From Hyphomicrobiales bacterium (GTDB taxonomy: Bacteria; Pseudomonadota; Alphaproteobacteria; Rhizobiales; Rhizobiaceae), in NCBI GenBank assembly GCA_900466945.1, contig UBNV01000010.1:1-64000 (forward strand): DNA of 64,000 nt, in the 5' to 3' direction. Position numbers and translations under genes: made by a program. The notes beneath the pieces were generated by a model. That model saw only the letters and a program-made list of their open reading frames with translations, was not told the origin of the DNA and did no database searches. Shown here piece by piece: positions 1 to 8,360 of the stretch (its first letter is position 1; every line of letters begins with the position of its first letter).

Positions 1-51
1 AAGACGATCGCCGAAGTGCCGACGGCTGATTACGCAAAGAACGCCGCCTGA
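1..51 (+). CDS. C-terminal end of a protein cut by the window edge
   Basis: The first 16 codons read KTIAEVPTADYAKNAA and end in TGA at 49-51. They are followed 13 bases later by a perfect terminator hairpin, which supports this being the real 3' end of a gene. The visible tail is too short to assign to a family. Confidence 0.5.
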   Translation, partial: KTIAEVPTADYAKNAA

Positions 52-64
52 GTTCAGGCAATGA

Positions 65-96
65 CGGCGAGGTGCCTTTTCACCTCGCCGCTTTTT
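65..96 (+). terminator. Rho-independent terminator
   Basis: A perfect 10-bp stem, CGGCGAGGTG (65-74) against CACCTCGCCG (81-90), with loop CCTTTT and followed by CTTTTT. It closes the gene that enters from the left edge. Confidence 0.9.
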
Positions 97-191
97 CAGT
101 TGGGCGCCGTCTGCTGCATTCCGGTCTTTCGATCTGCTTTCTGATGGTCGCACGCGCGGCGTTGATCATGAGCGCCCTCTTGGTCGATCGC

Positions 192-992
192 CTAGAGGGC
201 GAAGTTTCTGCGCGTATACAGGTGGTGAAAACCGCACCGTTTGAGGTTGTTGAGCGAGATGTCGGTTTCGGTGGAAGAGGTTGTTGCTTCGACGACAAAA
301 GTGGTGCTCCCTCGCGCGATGCCGGCGTCCAGGCGTGCCTGGATCAGTGCCTTGTGTACACCATGACCCCTGAAGGCAGGAAGCGTGGTACCCGCACCGA
401 GCCAGCTTTGATCGCCTGACGAGTACATAGCGCCTGTCCCAATTGCCCGGTCGCCATCCATGGCAAAGAAGCAGGACCAGCCTTCCTTGCCCACGATTGA
501 CGCCCAGACACGTCCCAACGTCTCATTCATTCCGAAGCCGGTACAAACGAGCGTGCCGAACAAATCGGCTTCGTCCGATCGGACGGCACGGCATTTCAGA
601 GGGCTCGACGGTCGGTCTAGTGCGCCTGAAACCGCTATCAGCTTCGCCCAAGCGGATCCTTTCTCGACCAGCTTCCTCGCGACCATCCAGCGCTTGACGT
701 CGGGTGACGCCCGTTCTCGATCCAACTGCAGATATCCCGCTGCTTGTCTCTCTTGCATCCAGCTATAAGCTTGCTCCAACTCATCGGATGTCGACAGTCC
801 GAGTATGCGATTGAAGACTGGACCACCTGCAGGCGGGAGCGAGATCGCACATCCGCGACCAATGGCTATACATCGAAACTCATGTTCATTTCCGATCTGG
901 GTCGGGCATTGACGGTGCCAGTCAATCAAAGCCTGTGCCTCGATGGCATCGTAGTCGGCAAGGCCGGGTGCTCGGAGGACGCTTTTACTCAT
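192..992 (-). CDS. GNAT family N-acetyltransferase
   Basis: A 266-residue protein with a C-terminal Gcn5-related acetyltransferase fold. The acetyl-CoA pyrophosphate loop (motif A, FRGHGVHKAL) lies near residue 208, preceded by the strand GAGTTLPAF and followed by the motif B region ending in LNNLKRCGFHHLYTRRNF. The N-terminal ~120 residues show no obvious acetyl-CoA motif and may be a degenerate second GNAT domain or substrate domain. The start at 992 is chosen because AGGAG lies nine bases upstream; an in-frame extension to 1091 exists but has no better ribosome site. The substrate cannot be told from sequence. The gene is monocistronic and converges on the terminator at 65-96. Confidence 0.8.
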   Translation of the reverse strand: MSKSVLRAPGLADYDAIEAQALIDWHRQCPTQIGNEHEFRCIAIGRGCAISLPPAGGPVFNRILGLSTSDELEQAYSWMQERQAAGYLQLDRERASPDVKRWMVARKLVEKGSAWAKLIAVSGALDRPSSPLKCRAVRSDEADLFGTLVCTGFGMNETLGRVWASIVGKEGWSCFFAMDGDRAIGTGAMYSSGDQSWLGAGTTLPAFRGHGVHKALIQARLDAGIARGSTTFVVEATTSSTETDISLNNLKRCGFHHLYTRRNFAL

Positions 993-1285
993 AAAGAAGC
1001 TCCTGGTTTGAGTGATTTCGCGGCTCGGCCCGGTGTCGCTGGCGACCCGGCCGCTCCAACTCACCACACCTAGCGCTGCAGGTGTCCGCACTGTTTCAAA
1101 CGGCTGATTCTTGTTCCAAATGACATGCCATCGACAATGTTTGGTTGGCGTGCATCTCGCCTGATCGCTTTCTCGCTATCGAGACCGTCGCTTGGTTTCA
1201 TCTGCCGCCAATGACGCCAGATCTGAAAACTTCCATTAACTGGGCCCCCGTCACTCCTTGGTGTCTCAAGCAGTGAGGAACAGAC

Positions 1286-2347
1286 ATGGGCGATACCAGG
1301 CCAGATGATTCAAGTACTATGGGGCGTATCGGCGTCGCCGGAGCCGGCGCGATCGGTCTGACCATCGCCGCTCGGCTCGCGAGGGCAGGTAACGATGTGA
1401 CATTGGTAGCGCGAGGCGACAGTCTGCGTACGATCAGAAGCCAGGGTGTGCGATTGATCGATCTCGAGGGTGATCGCAGAGTGCCGGTCAACGTTGTGCC
1501 TTCCGACCGACTAGAAATTCGGGATGTCATATTTCTTTGTCCGAAATCCCAGGACTTGCCCTCACTCGTTACTGCCATTCGTCATGCCATTTCATCCCAA
1601 ACATTGCTCGTTCCACTCGTAAACGGGATCCCGTGGTGGTTTTTCGAAGGCGACGTTCGACAAAGAAAATCCAGTTTCAAGGCGGTCGACCCAACCGGTA
1701 TTCTTGAGGACTTGCTGCCCCGACGTCAGGTTTTGGGAAGCGTAACCATGATCACGGCCGAGCGGCTCGGCCCAGGTGTTGCTAGATCCATCAATCCAAT
1801 GAGGGTTACCCTTGGGGCTTTGTCGGAGGATCAGACGGGACAAGCTGTGGCGGTTGCGGCTCATATGTCAGCGGCCGGCATCGCGACAAGCGTTGTTCCG
1901 AACATTGCTGATGCTGTGTGGACCAAGGCACTCCTCAATCTCTGCTCCAACCCTTTGTCAGTCACGTCAGGTGCCACCCTCGGGGAGCTCTTCGGCAATG
2001 CGCAACTGCGGGATATCTCGCATCGCATGCTCGAAGAGGCCATGTCGGTGGCCAAAGCCTGCGGTGCCGATATCCGGCAGGATGCTGCAGAACTCCTGGC
2101 GATCGGAGGGCGAATGGGGCAGGTCAAAACCTCGATGCTGCAGGACTTTGAACGGGACGCCCCGCTTGAGCTTGCGTCCATCTGCTGGGCCGTGATGGAA
2201 TTGGCGGAAGCTCATGGCATCGATATGCCGACGACGCGCGCGATCGCAAACCTTGCCGCATATCTCTCCGAGGAGAAGCAGAGCCGTGCCAAATCGATTG
2301 CAACCTGTCGCGACAATGCGGCCATCATGCTACCAATGCGCGTATGA
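1286..2347 (+). CDS. Ketopantoate reductase (PanE/ApbA) family oxidoreductase
   Basis: A 353-residue NADPH-dependent reductase of the 2-dehydropantoate 2-reductase family. A Rossmann fold opens the protein (GAGAIG at residues 19-24). The C-terminal helical domain carries the family's catalytic lysine region, WTKALLNLCSNPLS, with Lys214. True PanE reduces ketopantoate to pantoate for coenzyme A synthesis, but bacteria often carry several paralogues acting on other 2-keto acids. It stands alone between a GNAT gene and a convergent Lrp-like gene, so no pantothenate context supports the vitamin role. The start at 1286 has GAGGA eight bases upstream; an internal ATG at 1319 has none. Confidence 0.8.
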   Translation: MGDTRPDDSSTMGRIGVAGAGAIGLTIAARLARAGNDVTLVARGDSLRTIRSQGVRLIDLEGDRRVPVNVVPSDRLEIRDVIFLCPKSQDLPSLVTAIRHAISSQTLLVPLVNGIPWWFFEGDVRQRKSSFKAVDPTGILEDLLPRRQVLGSVTMITAERLGPGVARSINPMRVTLGALSEDQTGQAVAVAAHMSAAGIATSVVPNIADAVWTKALLNLCSNPLSVTSGATLGELFGNAQLRDISHRMLEEAMSVAKACGADIRQDAAELLAIGGRMGQVKTSMLQDFERDAPLELASICWAVMELAEAHGIDMPTTRAIANLAAYLSEEKQSRAKSIATCRDNAAIMLPMRV

Positions 2348-2361
2348 GACGGTAGCCGCAC

Positions 2362-2838
2362 TCATAAGGGCAATCGCGCATTGTCCTTGACGTTTTTCAC
2401 GACGAAGAAGGTTCGCGACTGCCGCACGCCACGTAGTGCGATGAGCTTGCTGCCATGGAGCTTGTTGAAATCGGCCATGTCCTTGACGCGGATCTTGAGG
2501 AGATAACGGAAGTCCCAAGCGACAAGGTTACAATCGAGGACTTCCTTCAGTTCCAGTACGGCCCTTTCAAATGCCGCAAAGCTTTCCGGCGTCGAACGAT
2601 CGAGGACGACGCCGACCATGACGAGCGCAGCCAGCCCGACCGGACCGGGTGCGATTTCGGCGCGCACGCCGGCAATGAAACCTTCGTCAAAGAGCCGCTG
2701 TGTGCGCCAACCTGAGACCCGAATGCCCTCAGTCATGCCGAGCGGCTCCTTGCCGGCGTCCCGCGCGACTGCGTGATTGTCACCGTCATCGGTGGTCACC
2801 CCGCCACCCTGTCGTGGCTCGGTGGCGTCTGCGGACAT
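2362..2838 (-). CDS. Lrp/AsnC-type regulator with eroded helix-turn-helix
   Basis: A 158-residue product. Its C-terminal ~90 residues match the ligand-binding RAM domain of Lrp/AsnC proteins and end in the typical VRQSRTFFVVKNVKDNARLPL-like tail. The second half of the DNA-binding domain is recognisable (RTQRLFDEGFIAGVRAEI, matching the usual rv.rLe.eGvI.gy.a.i). The first HTH helix with the family's D.iD..IL..L..dgR pattern is absent: the N-terminus is instead an acidic, low-complexity stretch. A ribosome site AAGGTG precedes the ATG at 2838. It may be a ligand-binding protein with altered DNA binding, or a decaying gene. It converges on the PanE-like gene 14 bases away. Confidence 0.55.
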   Translation of the reverse strand: MSADATEPRQGGGVTTDDGDNHAVARDAGKEPLGMTEGIRVSGWRTQRLFDEGFIAGVRAEIAPGPVGLAALVMVGVVLDRSTPESFAAFERAVLELKEVLDCNLVAWDFRYLLKIRVKDMADFNKLHGSKLIALRGVRQSRTFFVVKNVKDNARLPL

Positions 2839-3107
2839 CGCACCTTATCCCATGGCGTGGAGCATTCGGGAAGACCGGCACGATCGGTGACCTCCATCGT
2901 CATTTCCGCATCGATCGCCAGGGACTCGTTCATGTTGTCAATGAGATGACGTCTGGGCGGCGACTTGCCGATCCTGCGATGCCATTCCTACCTTGAGCAC
3001 CGCAGGGGGTGACCATGTAACAATGCCGGTTTTGCCAAAGCGGATATGAGCCAACATGAACTGGGCGAGAGCTACTTCGGCGGATCTGCAGCTGTATTTG
3101 ATGACGC

Positions 3108-3494
3108 TCAGGAATTGTCCGCTTCTCCAACGGCGAGCTTCACGGAATCCACGAGGTATTGGCCGTGGAACGGCTTCTGCAACAGAGCCGCTCCGCCAAT
3201 TTCAGTCACACGGGCAGGCAGGGAAGGGTCGGTTTGCGCCGAAACGAAGATGACCGGTATCTGCGAACCTCGATTGTTCAGACACTGTTTGAGCTCGATG
3301 CCTGACATTTCGGGCATGCTGATGTCGGAGATGATGCAGTCGAAGTCTTCTTCCAAATCCTCATCGAGAAAGGATCGGGCAGATGCATAGCCTGCAGCCG
3401 CAAAACCATGCGCCTTCATCAGCCATTCTGTTGCCGTTCTGAACGAGTCATCGTCATCGATGACCGCAATCCGCACTTTCCGCACAACCGACAT
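3108..3494 (-). CDS. Single-domain response regulator (CheY-like receiver)
   Basis: A 128-residue stand-alone receiver domain. The acidic pocket DDDD is at residues 13-16, the predicted phospho-acceptor Asp57 lies in ISDISMPEMSG, Ser85 follows beta-4, and Lys107 lies in LLQKPF. There is no output domain, so it would act as a phosphate sink or by protein-protein contact. It lies 66 bases downstream of a FixJ-type regulator on the same strand, probably in one transcript. The matching kinase gene across the divergent promoter is broken, so the present phosphodonor is unknown. Confidence 0.85.
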   Translation of the reverse strand: MSVVRKVRIAVIDDDDSFRTATEWLMKAHGFAAAGYASARSFLDEDLEEDFDCIISDISMPEMSGIELKQCLNNRGSQIPVIFVSAQTDPSLPARVTEIGGAALLQKPFHGQYLVDSVKLAVGEADNS

Positions 3495-3560
3495 CTGAAG
3501 GGTCTTTTTGGCACGAGTAATGTTTGAGTCCTTAATGTCATGCTTAAGACATTTCGAAAA

Positions 3561-4247
3561 TCAGCCCGTAGTGTTCGTGATGCGATTTTTAGCCTCCTGG
3601 CTGAGGGCGTCAGCCATGCGGACGAGGTCGGGAAGGGTTCGTGCACCCATCTTTTTCATCACCAGGCCTCGATGGATCTTGACGGTCACTTCGCTGATCC
3701 CGAGCTCGCCGGCTATCTGTTTGTTAAGCAATCCTTTGGCCACCATGGACATCACCTGTTGCTCCCGCGCTGTCAGCGACTTGTACTTGATCTCGACGTC
3801 GGCCAGCATTTCCTGCACGGCGCGACGAACGCGGTCGACCTTGAGCGCCGAGGTCACCGCATCCAGCATGTCCTGATCGCGAAAGGGCTTGGTGAGGAAA
3901 TCGATGGCCCCCGCCTTCATGCCACGGACAGACATGGGAATGTCTCCGTGACCGGTCATAAGGACAACCGGTATATCGATCCCGGAACGACGAAGCTGCT
4001 CTTGAAATTCGAGGCCACTCGTTCCCTTCAGGCGTATATCAAGTACGAGGCACGCTTCGGTTTCCGTGCGCGCGGCGACGAGGAATTCCGATGTCGACGC
4101 GAATGCTCGGGTCGCAAAGCCCACCGATTGAAACAGGAACTCAAGCGATGAGCGCATGGATTCGTCATCATCAATTATATAAATGGTTGAAGCGGCCTTC
4201 TTCACGGTCTGCCCCGATTCATGCAAAAGCTTTTGTTCTATGGCCAT
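3561..4247 (-). CDS. FixJ/StyR-type response regulator with LuxR HTH
   Basis: A 228-residue transcriptional regulator. The N-terminal receiver has acidic residues Asp26-Asp28, phospho-acceptor Asp70 in LVLDIRLKGTSG, Thr98 and Lys120 in FLTKPF. A linker near residues 140-155 leads to a C-terminal LuxR/FixJ helix-turn-helix (LTAREQQVMSMVAKGLLNKQIA, then GISEVTVKIHRGLVMKKM). Proteins of this class activate or repress promoters after phosphorylation by a PAS-type kinase. The frameshifted kinase encoded divergently at 4479-5176 was probably its partner. It is followed by a single-domain receiver, an arrangement common in rhizobial FixLJ-like sets. Confidence 0.88.
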   Translation of the reverse strand: MAIEQKLLHESGQTVKKAASTIYIIDDDESMRSSLEFLFQSVGFATRAFASTSEFLVAARTETEACLVLDIRLKGTSGLEFQEQLRRSGIDIPVVLMTGHGDIPMSVRGMKAGAIDFLTKPFRDQDMLDAVTSALKVDRVRRAVQEMLADVEIKYKSLTAREQQVMSMVAKGLLNKQIAGELGISEVTVKIHRGLVMKKMGARTLPDLVRMADALSQEAKNRITNTTG

Positions 4248-4478
4248 AGGTCATGCCAAAAAAAGTAACCTATTGGAAGCATTTCGAGACAGCTTGCTCA
4301 TCTTTCGTGTCGGCATGCCCGATGCTGGTGCGGTGTCGACGTCGTGATCCTGGTCAGGGTGATCCTCGTCACCATCGCGTCCCATCCATGCCGCGTGGGC
4401 CTCGCGCCTTATGCCTGCTACATGCATAGTATATCCCTTCTTCATCCGAATTTTTGCATGTGAGTAAAGAACTCGCCG

Positions 4479-5176
4479 ATGACCGTTCCCTCAGAGATCT
4501 GCCAGATCACCTCGCTGCTTTCCGTCGCCGGAATCGAAGTCTGGACCAAAGACGCCGGCGCTGCTCATGAAATCATCAGCGCGCTGCAGATGGACGCGGA
4601 GACCTTCAGAGACCACCTGCGCCGCACACCCGAGACCGCCGACGATCACCACCTATGGCCAAGCAGGCTTGCGGTGGCTCAACGGGCCGGATGCGGAACA
4701 TTCGCAGTTCAAGAATATCATGGGCCGGATCGTTGCCGATGCAAGACGTGCTGCAGGCATAATCGGGCGTGTGCGCAACATGGCTTCACGGCGCCGGCAG
4801 GAGCGAAGGTCACGCATCATCGGTCTGGGCTCAATCATCCGGTCCATGTTGACGGAATTCAATTGCGGGAGGTCATCGTCAACTCGTGGTGAATGCTGTT
4901 CAGGCCATGTCTGGCACGACGCAGCGGGAGATCCTGGTGCGGACCGCTGCCAAGAGCTACCAGGCCCACTACTCTGTCGAGGACTCCGGCCCCGGGATAC
5001 CAGGAGACAGGGCTGCAAGCACATTCGAAAGTTTCTTCACGACTAACGACGGTGGGATGGGCAAGGGTTTGCCGATCTCGCGGTCGATCATCGAGGCCCA
5101 TGACGGGACGATGAACGCCGACAATGACAGTGCTCTGGGTGGTGCTCGCTTTTCTTTCAGTCTCCCACTGTCTTGA
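4479..5176 (+). pseudogene. Frameshifted sensor histidine kinase remnant
   Basis: Kinase sequence is spread over all three forward frames. The first frame (4479 onward) holds a PAS-like lead-in. A second frame carries ITTYGQAGLRWLNG, then IMGRIVADARRAAGIIGRVR, matching the dimerisation helices of FixL/DctB-like kinases, but the H-box with its catalytic His (usually AHEVNQPL just before ITTYGQA) is missing. The first frame returns with QLREVIVN. After a 1-base loss near 4878 the third frame continues LVVNAVQAM, SVEDSGPGIP, FESFFTTNDGGMGKGLPISRSIIEAHDG and the end of the ATPase domain (N, G1, F and G2 boxes). With three frames and no phospho-acceptor His, it cannot be a working kinase. It lies divergent from the FixJ-type regulator, its probable former partner. 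Confidence 0.85.
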
Positions 5177-5355
5177 GCGGAGATACATTAGGAGGCTCAG
5201 AGGCCATCGCGCATTGGACGTGAGCCTACGTTGCATTCGTAAGAACGTTCTCCGTTCCTGAAACACTGCAGCTGAGGGCAAAGCGTAGTTCGCATCCCGT
5301 TGGCTTGCCTTGACCAGTTCAAGCGCAGCGCAAACAAGGGATGGAGTACATTCAT

Positions 5356-5676
5356 ATGATGAGAAGTCTGCGACACTTGATCGCCCGGCCAGCCTGCCGG
5401 TCGCTTGATACCGCGCGGAAGTTGGATCTGATCAGCCGTTGGGTGCGCTGGCAGCAGCGACGCAAGGGTGTGGAACTGATGCTGAGTTTGCCGGACCATC
5501 TACTGAACGATATCGGCCTCATGAGGAGTGAGATCGAAGACGCTTCTAGAGGCCGGTATGACGCCTTGTCGGCCAGCTTGAATGCGATGAGGGCCCGAGG
5601 AGAGAGGCAGGGTGAGGCGAGCCTCCACCTTAACTCCCGCAGGGGAATTGGCCGCCGGCTTGGCGGCGCGCGCTAG
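5356..5676 (+). CDS. DUF1127 (YjiS-like) small protein
   Basis: A 106-residue basic protein with the DUF1127 signature: a tryptophan followed by basic residues (RWVRWQQRRKGVELMLSLPDHLLNDIGLMRSEIED), i.e. the L.d..L.DIGl.r.ei pattern. Arginine-rich DUF1127 proteins are abundant in Rhizobiaceae; small ones have been linked to phosphate, carbon or RNA metabolism. The function here is unknown. The start at 5356 is chosen because GGAG lies nine bases upstream; the ATG at 5341 has a purine run directly abutting it. The C-terminal ~35 residues beyond the domain are Arg/Gly-rich and not conserved. Confidence 0.7.
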   Translation: MMRSLRHLIARPACRSLDTARKLDLISRWVRWQQRRKGVELMLSLPDHLLNDIGLMRSEIEDASRGRYDALSASLNAMRARGERQGEASLHLNSRRGIGRRLGGAR

Positions 5677-5679
5677 CTT

Positions 5680-6161
5680 TGCGGTCCTGGCACGGATTCG
5701 CGTAATCCGCCGCTTTCGAAATATCGCGGATTTCAAAACGTCCTTCCTCACCCAGGCATCACCCCGGCATCTCGCTTTGCCGGGGCGGTCGCGCCTCGCG
5801 TGCGCGACTCTCCTGCGCCGCGAGCCTTTCCCGTTGCATGTTTCGCAATCCAAGCTTCGGGCAACAAGTGCCAGCAGATGGTTGCGACGAGGCGCGTCCT
5901 ATTCTCAGGATCGGTACCGGGCCTGCCAGCTTGTCCTAGACGGCTAATACCATGGGATGCCCTGACGAGACGGAAGGCCGATATCGTTCGAACTGAGCAA
6001 CGGCCATTCTATCCATGCTGATTGACGACCTGATGTCCCCTCCCAAGCAGGTTCACTCAGCGGCCTCCCGCCGGGCAACGGTTCCCCCGCCCCGTTGCCC
6101 GGCAAGGATGGAGTTTCGATATCTCGCCCAACACTCACGTTCATATCCAAGAAGGAACACG
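5680..6161. other. Gene-free spacer with two hairpins
   Basis: No convincing coding sequence is seen in 482 bases. Two neighbouring inverted repeats stand out: CCCCGGCA/TGCCGGGG (5762-5785, 8-bp loop) and GTCGCGC/GCGCGAC (5788-5808, 7-bp loop). Neither is followed by a T-run. The right end carries the ribosome site of the next gene (AAGGA at 6153). Confidence 0.5.
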
Positions 6162-6938
6162 ATGATGGAACTGACACAGCTCACTCTCACGCTGGCCGGC
6201 GCCACGGCCCTCGCTCTGGCGATGTTCACGCCCGCGATGGCAGCCGCCGCTCCGGTCAAGAATGTGGTTCTCGTACACGGCGCTTTTGCCGATGGCGCTG
6301 GTTGGCGCGGTGTCTACGAGGAGCTTACGACGCGAGGCTATCACGTGAAGATCGTTCAGAATCCGCTCACCTCCCTGGAAGACGATGTCGCTGCGACCAA
6401 CCGTCTACTCGACCTGCAGAATGGCCCGACCATTCTCGTCGGACATTCCTGGGGCGGGACCGTCATCACCGAAGCCGGCGTGCATCCGAAGGTCTCAGGA
6501 CTGGTCTACGTCTCGGCGCTCTCCCCCGATGCCGGCGAAACGACTGCACAGCAGTACGAAGGCTTCGCTCCGACGCCTGAATTCGTGCTTGAAATCGGTG
6601 AGGACGGTTACGGTTTCGTCAAGCCAGAAAAGTTCAAGCAGGGCTTCGCCCACGACGTCAGCGACGAGCAGGCAAACTTTATGGCCGACTCGCAGATACC
6701 GATCAACATGTCGGTCTTCGGCACCAAGCTGAAAAATGCTGCTTGGCGCAGCAAGCCGAGCTGGGCTGTGATCGCGACGGAAGACAAGGCCTTCGACCAG
6801 GCAATGCTGGTCCACATGGCCGAGCGCATCGGTGCCAAGATCACGAAGGTTTCCGGCAGCCACGCCCTGTTCATCACCCGCGCCAAGGAGATCGCCGATA
6901 CGATCGACGCCGCCGCGAAGAGCCTTTCGACAAATTGA
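6162..6938 (+). CDS. Exported alpha/beta hydrolase (EstC-like)
   Basis: A 258-residue alpha/beta-hydrolase with a cleavable signal peptide (hydrophobic stretch at residues 6-25, cleavage near AMAAA). Features seen are the VLVHGAF oxyanion strand at 36-42, the nucleophile elbow GHSWGG with Ser96, an acid in ATEDKAFD and a catalytic His in SGSHALF. The family (pyrethroid/salicylate esterase-like, about 230-260 residues) hydrolyses small esters. The export signal suggests a periplasmic role. The start at 6162 has AAGGA five bases upstream; a longer in-frame ORF from 6015 would place the signal peptide internally and is rejected. It is followed, after 146 bases, by the HTH-GAF gene. Confidence 0.82.
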   Translation: MMELTQLTLTLAGATALALAMFTPAMAAAAPVKNVVLVHGAFADGAGWRGVYEELTTRGYHVKIVQNPLTSLEDDVAATNRLLDLQNGPTILVGHSWGGTVITEAGVHPKVSGLVYVSALSPDAGETTAQQYEGFAPTPEFVLEIGEDGYGFVKPEKFKQGFAHDVSDEQANFMADSQIPINMSVFGTKLKNAAWRSKPSWAVIATEDKAFDQAMLVHMAERIGAKITKVSGSHALFITRAKEIADTIDAAAKSLSTN

Positions 6939-7084
6939 AACAGCCTTGCCTAATCAGGCCATCGCCTCCTCGACTGGTTCGCCAGAACAGGGGGCGGTGC
7001 TCTGAGGTATCCTGTCCTCGTGAGGTTTCGCTTCTTGCAAATTTTCTAATTTTTCCTACATCTGTTCCCAGTGTATTGGGGCGG

Positions 7085-8194
7085 ATGATGAAAGATATCC
7101 TCACGACGGCAGATGCCGCAGAACTTCTCGGAGTGTCAATTCGCACGGCCCAGATGTGGGTCGAAAGCGGACAGCTCCCTTCTTGGAAAACCCCTGGCGG
7201 TCACCGGCGGATTCCAAGACAGTCAGTCCTCAATCTCATTGAAGAAACCGGGCAGGATCCTGTGGTTACCAGCGCAAATGCCGTCATTCTTGCCAGTAAG
7301 GGCCGATCGGATGATTGGCTGGCGGCCGGCTTGCCTGGCTCTGGCCTGACGATCGACGTTGCCGATAACGTCGAAAGGCTTCGCTTATACTTGAAGTCAG
7401 CTCCCCCAACGTTGCTGATCGTAGAAGGTGCCGGGGATCCGGAGCGTAAGAAGTTTGTCACTGCAATTAGCAGCGATCCGCGCTATCGGAAAACGCTGGT
7501 CTTCACCTTCACGGAAAAGGGGGCCGGCTCTCCTGCGGCCCGAAGCGATATGCGGATCCAGATGCAGATGCTGCCCACCGCGACCGAGGCGAGCAAAGCC
7601 ATCATTGACCATCTGAAAGCCCGGCTTCTCGAAGACACAGACATCGCTGCATATGCGCGACCTCTGAATGAAAGGGCTCGACTGGAAGCTGTTCGACGGA
7701 CGGCCCTGGTGGGGTCGGATCCCGATGGGCGCTTCGACAGTCTTGTGCGGCTTGCAGCCCTTGTGACCAAGGCTCCGATCGCCATGTTCACCCTGATCAC
7801 CAAAGATCAGCAATGGTTCAAGGCTCGAGTGGGCTTTGATGGTGAGGGTACGTCCCGGGATTGGGCATTTTGCAACGAGACTTTGGTTGCGAACGAGATC
7901 ACTGTCTTGGAGGATCTGAGCAAAGCACCCGGCTTCGAAGACAATCCCACCCTGGAAAAACCGTATGGGTTTCGCTTTTATGCCGGGGCTCCTGTGCGCG
8001 ATCCTTTGGGTTTTGCCTTGGGTTCGATCTGCGTCATCGACACGAAGCCGCGATCCCTGGAGCATGAGGAACGCGACGCCTTGATTACGATCGCAGAGGC
8101 AATATCCAACTTGATCCGCCTAACCCTGACGGAAGCGAACATGGACGGATCGAAACCGCCGCAGGTCCTTGACCTGGCCAAATCCGGCGGCTGA
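7085..8194 (+). CDS. Excisionase-type HTH fused to a GAF domain
   Basis: A 369-residue fusion. Residues 3-53 form a MerR/excisionase-type winged helix (LTTADAAELLGVSIRTAQMWVESGQLPSWKTPGGHRRIPRQSV), a DNA-binding module. Residues ~65-170 are an alpha/beta segment whose order resembles a receiver, but without clear phospho-acceptor chemistry. Residues ~215-350 form a GAF domain of the type with the C-terminal motif RFYAGAPVRDPLGFALGSICVIDTKPRSL. GAF domains bind small ligands such as cyclic nucleotides or tetrapyrroles. The combination suggests a ligand-controlled transcription factor. The start is 7085 or the adjacent ATG at 7088 (GGGG six bases upstream of the latter). No operon partner is evident. 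Confidence 0.75.
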   Translation: MMKDILTTADAAELLGVSIRTAQMWVESGQLPSWKTPGGHRRIPRQSVLNLIEETGQDPVVTSANAVILASKGRSDDWLAAGLPGSGLTIDVADNVERLRLYLKSAPPTLLIVEGAGDPERKKFVTAISSDPRYRKTLVFTFTEKGAGSPAARSDMRIQMQMLPTATEASKAIIDHLKARLLEDTDIAAYARPLNERARLEAVRRTALVGSDPDGRFDSLVRLAALVTKAPIAMFTLITKDQQWFKARVGFDGEGTSRDWAFCNETLVANEITVLEDLSKAPGFEDNPTLEKPYGFRFYAGAPVRDPLGFALGSICVIDTKPRSLEHEERDALITIAEAISNLIRLTLTEANMDGSKPPQVLDLAKSGG

Positions 8195-8280
8195 GTTTCC
8201 ACGGTCTTCCCGCACATCGTTGACAGCAAGAGGGATGGTTCATTCGAGGATGAGCCAGCCAAGGTTCTAATTGTAACTGA

Positions 8281-8294
8281 CAAAACTCGTTTTG
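8281..8294. promoter_or_regulatory. Short palindrome upstream of the phytase-esterase-like gene
   Basis: CAAAAC-TC-GTTTTG, two perfect 6-bp arms around a 2-bp centre, 67 bases before the next start codon. The position fits an operator, but no regulator can be assigned. Confidence 0.25.
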
Positions 8295-8360
8295 AAATTG
8301 GGATGTTGACCGGCGCCCCTACCAAGGAAGGATTAGTCCAAAACATAGAGGCTTTTCTTC

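Noticed and set aside
4251..4445. 64-codon minus-strand frame upstream of the FixJ-type gene
   Set aside because: It has a passable ribosome site but a low-complexity His/Asp-rich sequence and no recognisable domain. More likely the regulator's leader or promoter region.
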